From Prevotella sp. (lineage in GTDB: Bacteria; Bacteroidota; Bacteroidia; Bacteroidales; Bacteroidaceae), in the NCBI GenBank assembly GCA_017442765.1, contig JAFRZC010000014.1:1-7762 (forward strand): a DNA stretch of 7,762 nucleotides, written 5' to 3'. A program made the translations under genes and the position numbers. The notes beneath the pieces were generated by a model. That model ran no database searches. It saw only the letters and a program-made list of their open reading frames with translations, and was not told the origin of the DNA. Below, piece after piece: positions 1 to 5,300 of this stretch. The stretch's first letter is position 1, and every line of letters begins with the position of its first letter.

Positions 1-207
1 AAGGTGGAGTGGCTTTATCGTCAGTGGGGCACGGTGACCGGAATTCTGGATGAAGGATTAAGGATTAAGGATGAAAGTAACAATCCCTCATCTCTCATCT
101 CTCATCCCTCATCCATATATGACCTGCAAGGCCGCAAGGTAATGGATAATGGACAATTAAAACCGGGTATTTACATCGTGAACGGAAAGAAGATTATCGT
201 GAAATAG
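1..207 (+). CDS. 3' end of a secreted protein with a Bacteroidota C-terminal sorting-type tail (partial)
   Basis: The frame is open from the first base of the window, so this is the last 68 codons of a longer gene. The final 30 or so residues (IYDLQGRKV...LKPGIYIVNGKKIIVK) match the short conserved C-terminus found on many extracellular Prevotella and other Bacteroidales proteins, related to the type A sorting domains of type IX secretion substrates. The passenger domain lies outside the window, so no catalytic function can be given. Just before the tail the codons are made of 7-bp repeats (48-114), giving an atypical linker of Asp/Glu/Lys- then Ser/Pro/His-rich residues. The apparent GTG start at position 4 is only an internal valine codon. 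The stop is 8 bp before the phosphoesterase start, with no visible terminator. The tail is recognised from family knowledge; surface export is inferred. Confidence 0.75.
   Translation, partial: KVEWLYRQWGTVTGILDEGLRIKDESNNPSSLISHPSSIYDLQGRKVMDNGQLKPGIYIVNGKKIIVK
48..114. repeat. 7-bp tandem repeats forming imperfect inverted arms inside the 5'-most CDS
   Basis: Positions 48-77 hold four copies of a GGAT(G/T)AA unit. After a 7-nt spacer (78-84), positions 85-114 hold four copies of a (C/T)CTCATC unit. The second arm is an imperfect reverse complement of the first: 21 of 30 positions pair by Watson-Crick rules and two more could be G-U. The element stays in frame with the coding sequence and encodes the linker before the sorting-type tail. 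It could fold as a long imperfect hairpin in DNA or mRNA. Function unknown. Confidence 0.75.
141..160. repeat. Short AATGGA(T/C) repeat within the sorting-type tail
   Basis: AATGGAT (141-147) is followed directly by AATGGAC (148-154) and a degenerate AATTAA. It encodes the M-D-N-G-Q-L stretch between GRKV and GIYIV, a part of this tail that is normally variable. It may be a remnant of the same class of 7-bp repeats seen at 48-114, but with two copies chance is a real alternative. Confidence 0.3.
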
Positions 208-215
208 TATCAGCA

Positions 216-707
216 ATGAAAAAGATTGGCATTTTAAGCGACACACACGGCTATCTGGACGAAAAGATTTTCCACTATTTCGAGCCTTGTGACGAGATAT
301 GGCACGCGGGCGACATCGGCCGTCTGGAGGTGGCCGAGCGGCTGGCGGCCTTCCGCCCTTTGCGGGCCGTGCACGGCAATATCGACGGGCAGGATGTTCG
401 GCGTTGTTATCCTGAGCTATTGCGTTGGAAGTGTGAGGAGGTTGATGTGATGATGAAGCATATCGGCGGTTATCCGGGCCGTTACGATGCCTCGGTGAGG
501 CAGATGTTGTTTGAACGCCCGCCACAGTTGTTTATTGCCGGGCACTCGCATATCCTGAAAATAAAATACGACAGAACCCTCAACCTGCTGCACATCAACC
601 CGGGTGCGGCCGGGCTGAGCGGATGGCAACCAGAACGCACCCTCATTATTCTTACCATAGAGGGCAATAAAATGACCGATTGCAGCGTTATAACATTAAG
701 GAGTTGA
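216..707 (+). CDS. YfcE/MJ0936-family metallophosphoesterase
   Basis: A 163-residue calcineurin-like phosphoesterase, about the usual length for the compact YfcE/MJ0936 family. The metal-binding motifs are all present in order: D9-x-H11 in GILSDTHG, G32-D33 in HAGDIG, G54-N55 in HGNID, H82 in KHIGGYPG, and the G109-H-S-H112 motif. A dinuclear metal site and cytoplasmic phosphodiesterase or phosphatase activity follow from the family; the natural substrate is unknown. There is no signal peptide. The ATG at 216 is 8 bp after the preceding stop, and no Shine-Dalgarno is seen, as is common in Bacteroidota. An N-terminus beginning MKKIGILSDTHG is what the family predicts. The TGA stop (705-707) is formed by the first bases of an 8-bp repeat array, so the last residues may have been set by that array. 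Confidence 0.9.
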   Translation: MKKIGILSDTHGYLDEKIFHYFEPCDEIWHAGDIGRLEVAERLAAFRPLRAVHGNIDGQDVRRCYPELLRWKCEEVDVMMKHIGGYPGRYDASVRQMLFERPPQLFIAGHSHILKIKYDRTLNLLHINPGAAGLSGWQPERTLIILTIEGNKMTDCSVITLRS

Positions 708-735
708 CAAGTTGACGAGTTGACGAGTTGACAAG
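701..735. repeat. GTTGAC(A/G)A 8-bp tandem array, copy 1
   Basis: There are four full units at 703-734, ending in A, G, G, A at the variable position (GTTGACAA, GTTGACGA, GTTGACGA, GTTGACAA), with flanking GA (701-702) and G (735). The array begins inside the stop codon of the phosphoesterase and ends 27 bp before the rfbB start. The complete 35 bp is identical to 3248-3282 in the second array. No inverted arm is seen nearby, so this differs in design from the 7-bp elements. Confidence 0.95.
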
Positions 736-758
736 CATAATAATCAATTGTAATTTTG
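728..758 (+). promoter_or_regulatory. Candidate promoter for the rfbB operon, upstream half inside the repeat
   Basis: TAATTTTG at 751-758 fits the Bacteroidota -7 consensus TAnnTTTG exactly. The last repeat unit supplies TTGACA at 728-733, 17 bp upstream, with GTTG (727-730) at the place of the -33 TTTG element (20 bp spacing). The -7 element ends only 4 bp before the rfbB ATG, so transcription from it would give a leaderless or nearly leaderless message. That is unusual and lowers confidence; the match may be chance in AT-rich sequence. Confidence 0.45.
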
Positions 759-762
759 AGAT

Positions 763-1911
763 ATGAAAACTTATTTGGTGACCGGTGCGGCAGGTTTCAT
801 CGGTGCAAATTTTGTGAAATACCTGCTTGAGAAGAAGTATAAGGATGCAGAAATCCGTGTGGTGGTGCTCGATGCGCTGACCTATGCCGGCAACCTCGGA
901 ACGATAAAAGAGAACATTGACGGCAAGCGATGCATCTTCGTGCGTGGTGACATCCGAGACCGTGAGCTGGCAGATGGTCTTTTTGCCAAGTACGATATTG
1001 ACTATGTGGTGAACTTTGCCGCGGAGAGCCATGTTGACCGCTCCATTGAAGACCCGCAGCTGTTCCTCAGCGTGAATATCCTCGGTACGCAAAACCTGCT
1101 CGACGCGGCACGACGTGCATGGGTGACGGGCAAGGGCGACGACGGCTATCCCACATGGCAACAGGGCAAGCGCTATCATCAGGTATCGACCGATGAGGTC
1201 TATGGCTCGTTAGGCGATGAGGGGTTCTTTACCGAGCAGACACCCCTCTGTCCGCATAGCCCATACTCGGCATCGAAGACGGCTGCCGACATGATTGTGA
1301 TGGCCTATCGCGACACCTACCACATGCCCGTCACGCTAACGCGCTGCTCTAACAACTACGGTCCTTACCATTTTCCCGAAAAACTTATTCCGCTTATCAT
1401 CAATAACATTCTCAGCGGCAAGAAGTTACCCGTTTACGGTAAAGGAGAGAATGTGCGCGACTGGCTCTATGTGGAAGACCATTGCAAAGCCATTGACATG
1501 GTGGTACGCGAGGGTAGGGAAGGCGAGGTCTATAACGTAGGCGGACACAACGAAATGAGGAATATCGACATTGTCCGCCTGACCATCAAGACCATCCACG
1601 ACATGATGGAGCAGGAACCCCGGTTGCGCAAGGTCTTGAAGAAACAAGAGCGCGACGCGCAGGGTGACATTCGCATCGACTGGATTAACGACGACCTCAT
1701 CACGTTTGTTGCCGACCGTCTCGGTCACGACCAGCGCTATGCCATCGACCCGACGAAGATAAAGAACGAACTGGGATGGGAGCCCGAAACCATGTTCCGC
1801 GAAGGTATCGTGAAGACGATACGCTGGAATCTTGAACACCAGGATTGGATTGCCGATGTCACTTCGGGCGACTATCAGAAATACTACGAGGAGATGTATG
1901 GAAACAGATAG
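763..1911 (+). CDS. rfbB: dTDP-glucose 4,6-dehydratase (RmlB/RfbB)
   Basis: A 382-residue extended short-chain dehydrogenase that converts dTDP-D-glucose to dTDP-4-keto-6-deoxy-D-glucose using bound NAD+, in the cytoplasm. The Rossmann GxxGxxG is at residues 8-14 (GAAGFIG). The catalytic TDE is at 143-145 within STDEVYG, and the Y-x-x-x-K pair is Y168/K172 in SPYSASK. NFAAESHVDRSI, RCSNNYGPYHFPEKLIP and VRDWLYVEDH are further hallmark stretches. The length is slightly above the classical roughly 350-360 because of an insert around residues 287-315. The ATG at 763 begins directly before the nucleotide-binding strand. The stop overlaps the cupin gene start by 14 bp, which suggests translational coupling. 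The neighbouring ketoisomerase and aminotransferase indicate that the product goes to an amino sugar here rather than to rhamnose; no rmlC or rmlD is present in the window. Confidence 0.96.
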   Translation: MKTYLVTGAAGFIGANFVKYLLEKKYKDAEIRVVVLDALTYAGNLGTIKENIDGKRCIFVRGDIRDRELADGLFAKYDIDYVVNFAAESHVDRSIEDPQLFLSVNILGTQNLLDAARRAWVTGKGDDGYPTWQQGKRYHQVSTDEVYGSLGDEGFFTEQTPLCPHSPYSASKTAADMIVMAYRDTYHMPVTLTRCSNNYGPYHFPEKLIPLIINNILSGKKLPVYGKGENVRDWLYVEDHCKAIDMVVREGREGEVYNVGGHNEMRNIDIVRLTIKTIHDMMEQEPRLRKVLKKQERDAQGDIRIDWINDDLITFVADRLGHDQRYAIDPTKIKNELGWEPETMFREGIVKTIRWNLEHQDWIADVTSGDYQKYYEEMYGNR

Positions 1912-2302
1912 CGATATCCAGCATGTTCTGAAAAAGATTACCGACCCGCGTGGCAACCTGACGGTTGTGGAGGGTATGAAGGATGTGCCGTTCGACGTGA
2001 AGCGCGTCTATTGGGTCTATGACGTGCCGGGCGGTGAGAGCCGGGGCGGACATGCGCACAAGCAGTGTCAGGAGATGATCGTGGCAGTGAGCGGCTCGTT
2101 CAACGTGACACTCGACGACGGGCACGACCGGCAGACCTTCCACCTGAACCATCCCTGGCAGGGGCTGCTGGTAGAGACTGGCGTCTGGCGCACGCTCGAC
2201 GACTTCTCCTCGGGTGCCGTGTGTCTGGTGCTCGCCTCCGAATCCTTCGACGAGGCCGACTATATCCGCGAATACGAGGATTATCTGAAATGGTTGAAGT
2301 AA
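1898..2302 (+). CDS. fdtA: dTDP-4-keto-6-deoxyglucose 3,4-ketoisomerase, FdtA/QdtA cupin family
   Basis: A 134-residue single-domain cupin that should move the keto group of dTDP-4-keto-6-deoxyglucose from C4 to C3, preparing it for amination. Family hallmarks in order: DPRGNLTVVEG (16-26), PFDVKRVYWVYDVPGG (31-46), RGGHAHK (49-55) with the two conserved histidines H52 and H54, GSFNVTLDDG (66-75), VWRTLDDFSSG (96-106), VLASE and DEADYIREYEDYLKWL at the end. I chose the ATG at 1898, which overlaps the rfbB stop; it gives the normal family length and the expected distance to DPRG, while the frame upstream of it does not resemble the family. From memory of published work, FdtA enzymes carry Arg and His, and QdtA enzymes Tyr and Arg, at positions equal to R18 and R98 here. 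This protein has Arg at both, so Fuc3N or Qui3N stereochemistry cannot be assigned and the symbol is provisional. Confidence 0.85.
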   Translation: METDSDIQHVLKKITDPRGNLTVVEGMKDVPFDVKRVYWVYDVPGGESRGGHAHKQCQEMIVAVSGSFNVTLDDGHDRQTFHLNHPWQGLLVETGVWRTLDDFSSGAVCLVLASESFDEADYIREYEDYLKWLK

Positions 2303-3222
2303 GCCGATACATACCCTCGCAAGCAGCCGAATGGAATGAGTTTGTGGCGCGGTCGAAGAACGGAACATTCCTATTTGACCGCCGCTATATGGATTATCAT
2401 GCCGACCGCTTTTCCGACCACTCGCTCATATTCAGGCGCAAGGGAAAGTTAGTCGCATTACTTCCCGCCAACGTCAAAGCGCACACGCTCTACTCCCATC
2501 AGGGACTCACATACGGGGGGCTTGTCATGGGGGCATCTGTCACGACTAATGAGGTCGCCGACATCTTCCGTTCCATGAACGCCTGTCTGGCGAGCGACGG
2601 AATAGAGAAAGTCGTCTATCGTGCCGTTCCTCATATCTACCACAGCACGCCAGCCGAGGAAGACCTCTATGCCCTCTTTCACGTCTGCGGCGCGCGGCTC
2701 ACCTCGCGGCAAGCGGCAACGGTCGTGTCAACCCCTCGACTGCGATTTGCCGAGTCGCGCCGCTCAGGCCTTCGAAAGGCTCTGCGCTCGTCACTGACCG
2801 TCGGTAGGAGCAGCGATGCAGATACCTTCTGGAAGATTTTAAACGATAATCTTCAACAGAAATACCATAGCAAGCCTGTACACTCTGCCGAGGAAATGCG
2901 GCTGCTCATGTCGCGCTTCCCCAACCAGATTAAATTATATTTAGTTGAAAAAGACGGCGAGCCGTTAGGGGGAACCATTGTCTATGAGACCTCGCAAGTG
3001 GTTCATACACAATATATTTCCGCCACGAAGGAGGGCAAGGCCGCTGGAGCCATAGACCTGCTTTTCGACCACCTGTTGCACCGCGAGTATGCCGACGTGC
3101 CCTATTTCGATTTCGGTACCAGCCTTACGTCCGACGGGCAGCTTAATCCCCGCCTTCTCTTTCAAAAAGAAGGTTTCGGCGGTCGTGCCGTTTGTTATGA
3201 CACCTATGCGTGGAACCTATGA
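2290..3222 (+). CDS. FemAB/GNAT-like acyltransferase, candidate amino-sugar N-acyltransferase
   Basis: A 310-residue soluble protein of the FemAB-like/GNAT (Acetyltransf_6) type. The N-terminal half (about 1-150) includes GTFLFDRRYMDYH and a SHQGLTYGGLVMG segment typical of FemAB-like proteins. The C-terminal half (about 155-310) contains the GNAT-style strand LYLVEKDGEPLGGTIVYE (216-233), then YISATKEGKAAGAIDLLFDHLLH (242-264), YFDFGTS (272-278) and FQKEGFGG (291-298). The ATG at 2290 overlaps the cupin stop by 13 bp; the longer open frame to 2065 lies over the cupin gene and is low-complexity Arg/Ala-rich. Between a ketoisomerase and an aminotransferase, the simplest role is N-acylation of the new 3-amino group. 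It lacks the left-handed beta-helix hexapeptide repeats of the usual FdtC/QdtC acetyltransferases. Fold family is fairly secure; substrate is inferred. The TGA stop is formed by the start of the large 8-bp repeat array. Confidence 0.75.
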   Translation: MVEVSRYIPSQAAEWNEFVARSKNGTFLFDRRYMDYHADRFSDHSLIFRRKGKLVALLPANVKAHTLYSHQGLTYGGLVMGASVTTNEVADIFRSMNACLASDGIEKVVYRAVPHIYHSTPAEEDLYALFHVCGARLTSRQAATVVSTPRLRFAESRRSGLRKALRSSLTVGRSSDADTFWKILNDNLQQKYHSKPVHSAEEMRLLMSRFPNQIKLYLVEKDGEPLGGTIVYETSQVVHTQYISATKEGKAAGAIDLLFDHLLHREYADVPYFDFGTSLTSDGQLNPRLLFQKEGFGGRAVCYDTYAWNL

Positions 3223-3326
3223 CAAGTTGACGAGTTGACAAGTTGACGAGTTGACAAGTTGACGAGTTGACGAGTTGACAAGTTGACGAGTTGACAAGTT
3301 GACAAGTTGACAAGTTGACAAGTTGA
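3220..3326. repeat. GTTGAC(A/G)A 8-bp tandem array, copy 2
   Basis: Twelve full units at 3226-3321, preceded by a partial TGACAA (3220-3225) and followed by a partial GTTGA (3322-3326). The variable base runs G A G A G G A G A A A A, so the first part is largely a 16-bp GTTGACGA-GTTGACAA alternation and the last four units are uniform. The array starts inside the stop codon of the acyltransferase and fills most of the 127-bp gap before the aminotransferase. Read on the minus strand it has no stops and would encode an 8-residue periodic Ser/Thr/Gln/Leu/Val/Asn peptide, which I regard as a by-product of the repeat. Confidence 0.97.
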
Positions 3327-3349
3327 AAATAAACAAAGAGTGAAAAGAT

Positions 3350-4483
3350 ATGATAAAGTTTTTAGACCTTGCGGCCATCAATAGCCAGCCCGAGCTCGGC
3401 CTTGGCGACATTGTAAGGCAGGTTGCCGAGAGCGGCCGGTATCTCAAAGGCGAATACACTCGGCGCTTTGAAGATGCCTATGCCGACTACATCGGTACGC
3501 GCCATTGCGTGGCGTGCGGCAACGGGCTCGATGCGCTCACCCTCATCTTCCGCGCATGGATGGAGATGGGACTCCTGCACGAGGGCGACGAGGTCATCGT
3601 ACCCGCCAACACCTATATAGCCAGTATCCTTGCCATTATAGAGAACGGACTTGTCCCTGTATTAGTAGAACCCGATATTAACACCCTACAAATAGACGAT
3701 ACCCTTATTGAGCAAGCCGTCACGCCCCGCACCCGCGCCGTCATGATAGTCCACCTCTATGGTCGATGCGCCTATACCGAGAATATCGGGCGCATCTGTA
3801 CTGAACACAATTTGCTGTTGATTGAAGATAATGCCCAGGCACATGGTTGTACCTATGAGGGCAAGAAGACCGGCAGCCTCGGACATGCGGCAGGCCACAG
3901 TTTCTACCCGACGAAGAATCTCGGAGCGTTGGGCGATGCCGGAGCGGTGACAACCGATGATGAGGAGCTGGCAGCTATCGTGCGGGCCCTTGGCAACTAT
4001 GGCAGCGACCGTCGTTATCATTTTCCCTATCTGGGGCGCAACAGCAGGATGGACGAATTGCAAGCAGCCGTGCTTATAGCGAAGCTGAAATATCTTGACC
4101 AATGGAATGCCCGTCGTCGTGAGATAGCCCGTCGCTATGAATCCAAGATTACCAATCCTGCTGTTCGTATTCCCCGTTCAGAGCGCGATAGTGTCTATCA
4201 CCTCTTCCCCGTGCTTACCACTCGCCGCGATGCGCTGCAGACCTGGCTTCTTACCAATGGGGTAGAGACCGACATCCATTATCCCATCCCTCCCCACAGT
4301 CAGCCTGCATTGCAAAGACTTCTCCTCCCTTCCGGGGGGAAACGAGGGGATGGGAGAGCTTTCTTCCCCCTCACCGACCTTATTCATCAACAGGTATTAA
4401 GCCTACCGCTAAATCCTGGGCTTACCGACGAGCAGGCAGAAACCATCATCAACCTTATCAACAAATGGGAAAAGGAAAGTTAG
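3350..4483 (+). CDS. fdtB: DegT/DnrJ/EryC1-family PLP aminotransferase, dTDP-3-keto-6-deoxyhexose aminating (FdtB-like)
   Basis: A 377-residue sugar aminotransferase expected to transfer an amino group, usually from glutamate, to C3 of the keto sugar made by the cupin enzyme. Visible motifs: [13 protein letters not shown] (55-67), [15 protein letters not shown] (82-96), [13 protein letters not shown] (131-143), [11 protein letters not shown] (156-166) with D160 and Q163 placed to hold the cofactor ring, [18 protein letters not shown] (183-200) with K189 as the Schiff-base lysine, and [16 protein letters not shown] (227-242). The ATG at 3350 gives MIKFLDL, the usual family N-terminus. An apparent insert at residues 325-336 ([10 protein letters not shown] and flanks) sits between the PPHSQPAL and [17 protein letters not shown] segments, which normally lie closer together; it is palindromic at DNA level. 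Assignment to 3-amino sugars rests mainly on the adjacent ketoisomerase; other DegT specificities are possible. Confidence 0.88.
   Translation: MIKFLDLAAINSQPELGLGDIVRQVAESGRYLKGEYTRRFEDAYADYIGTRHCVACGNGLDALTLIFRAWMEMGLLHEGDEVIVPANTYIASILAIIENGLVPVLVEPDINTLQIDDTLIEQAVTPRTRAVMIVHLYGRCAYTENIGRICTEHNLLLIEDNAQAHGCTYEGKKTGSLGHAAGHSFYPTKNLGALGDAGAVTTDDEELAAIVRALGNYGSDRRYHFPYLGRNSRMDELQAAVLIAKLKYLDQWNARRREIARRYESKITNPAVRIPRSERDSVYHLFPVLTTRRDALQTWLLTNGVETDIHYPIPPHSQPALQRLLLPSGGKRGDGRAFFPLTDLIHQQVLSLPLNPGLTDEQAETIINLINKWEKES
4321..4359. repeat. In-frame GC-rich imperfect palindrome inside the aminotransferase gene
   Basis: A C/T-rich arm (4321-4333, TCTCCTCCCTTCC) and a G/A-rich arm (4346-4359, GGGGATGGGAGAGC) are imperfect reverse complements separated by 12 nt containing a run of six G. 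They encode the residues that look extra in the protein ([11 protein letters not shown]). The homopurine/homopyrimidine character contrasts with the surrounding codons. This could be a small palindromic element that entered in frame. Confidence 0.55.
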
Positions 4484-5238
4484 CAAAGTTTGCCGACATG
4501 GAGCGCTTCGAAAATGTGTTCCAGAGTCCGCACCCAGCCCTCAGCCATGAGGGTTCCGCTATATGTGGCCGTTGGCGCGAGAACTATTTTAAGAACACCA
4601 ACCCCATCGTGTTGGAATTAGGCTGTGGCAAGGGAGAGTACACCGTAGGATTGGCTCGTTTGTATCCTGATGTTAATTTTATTGGTGTTGATATCAAGGG
4701 AGCTCGCATGTGGACAGGGGCAAAGCAGGCCTTGGAAGAAGGGCTGAAGAACGTGGCATTCCTGCGCACCGACATAGCGTTCATCGACCGTTTCTTTGCC
4801 CCCGATGAAGTACAGGAGTTGTGGCTGACGTTCAGCGACCCACAGATGAAAAATCCACGAAAACGCCTCACCTCAACCTATTTTCTCATGCGCTATCGTC
4901 GCTTCCTCGTGGACAGGGGAGTCATTCATCTGAAAACAGACTCCCGCTTCCTGTTTACCTATACCCGTCTTATGGCGGAGCATAATGGGCTGCCCGTCGC
5001 CCTTTCCACCGAAGATTTATACAACGACCCTGCTCTTTGCGAAGAGCAAGGCTTAAATTTTCTTTCCATTCGCACCTACTACGAACAGATGTGGCTCGAC
5101 CGTGGACTGCCCATCCGCTACCTTCGTTTTCGTCTGCCTCATAAAGGCGAACTCTTAGAGCCCGATGTGGAAATACCTTTTGACGAGTATCGCAGTTATC
5201 GCCGCGACAAACGGACACCCAAAGAGAAAGGGATGTAG
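4465..5238 (+). CDS. trmB: tRNA (guanine-N7-)-methyltransferase TrmB
   Basis: A 257-residue SAM-dependent class I methyltransferase that makes 7-methylguanosine at position 46 of the tRNA variable loop. The N-terminus [20 protein letters not shown] (1-20) is the Bacteroidota TrmB start. SAM motif I is ELGCGKGE (51-58), followed by [23 protein letters not shown] (72-94) and VAFLRTDI (97-104). LTFSDPQMK (121-129) replaces the FPDPWPK motif of proteobacterial TrmB, which is the norm in this phylum. The C-terminal [21 protein letters not shown] (204-224) resembles the family's T-x-x-E/G-x-R-G end. The ATG at 4465 overlaps the aminotransferase stop by 19 bp, suggesting coupling of a housekeeping gene to a sugar operon. 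Residues 21-31 ([11 protein letters not shown]) do not look like the usual sequence at this place and are encoded by a small palindrome. Confidence 0.95.
   Translation: MGKGKLAKFADMERFENVFQSPHPALSHEGSAICGRWRENYFKNTNPIVLELGCGKGEYTVGLARLYPDVNFIGVDIKGARMWTGAKQALEEGLKNVAFLRTDIAFIDRFFAPDEVQELWLTFSDPQMKNPRKRLTSTYFLMRYRRFLVDRGVIHLKTDSRFLFTYTRLMAEHNGLPVALSTEDLYNDPALCEEQGLNFLSIRTYYEQMWLDRGLPIRYLRFRLPHKGELLEPDVEIPFDEYRSYRRDKRTPKEKGM
4525..4557. repeat. In-frame palindromic segment near the start of trmB
   Basis: These 33 bases encode [11 protein letters not shown]. They contain a perfect 6-bp stem, CCCTCA (4538-4543) and TGAGGG (4548-4553), around a 4-nt loop GCCA, extendable by a G-U and an A-U pair (4536-4555). 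Pro/His/Ser/Glu/Gly-rich peptides from small palindromic elements are a known pattern of in-frame repeat insertion in bacterial genes. Whether it is an insertion or a replacement of the original codons cannot be told without homologues. Confidence 0.5.
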
Positions 5239-5240
5239 AG

Positions 5241-5286
5241 AAGTGAAAAGTGAGAAGTGAAAAATACTAATCACTAAACACTAAAT
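5241..5286. repeat. 7-bp tandem repeats with opposing arms between trmB and the GH92 gene
   Basis: Three AAGTGA(A/G) units (5241-5261) begin 2 bp after the trmB stop. After AAAT (5262-5265), three ACTAA(T/A)(C/T)-like units (5266-5286: ACTAATC, ACTAAAC, ACTAAAT) follow. The second arm loosely resembles the reverse complement of the first (shared CACT core), like the 48-114 element. The arm pairing is weak, so a role as a terminator hairpin is doubtful. It fills most of the 62-bp gap; no TAnnTTTG promoter motif is visible there. Confidence 0.65.
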
Positions 5287-5300
5287 GTGAAATTATAGCA

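Noticed and set aside
688..1179. 163-codon open frame on the minus strand over the start of rfbB
   Set aside because: It lies opposite the well-conserved rfbB frame, has no recognisable motifs, and its end is translated repeat sequence.
1832..1897. 22-residue upstream extension of the ketoisomerase
   Set aside because: It overlaps the conserved rfbB C-terminus, and the family starts close to the DPRG motif as given by the ATG at 1898.
2065..2289. 75-residue N-terminal extension of the acyltransferase frame
   Set aside because: It overlaps the ketoisomerase gene in another frame, is Arg/Ala/Gly-rich with no family similarity, and the ATG at 2290 gives a normal short operon overlap.
1859..2368. 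169-codon minus-strand open frame over the ketoisomerase
   Set aside because: It is antisense to a conserved cupin and shows no motif or start context.
3220..3326. CRISPR array
   Set aside because: The repeats are contiguous 8-mers with no unique spacers and no cas genes nearby.
3217..3459. 80-codon minus-strand open frame with a periodic STRQLVN-type peptide
   Set aside because: The periodicity follows directly from the 8-bp array, which lacks stops on this strand; no start signal or conserved part is visible.
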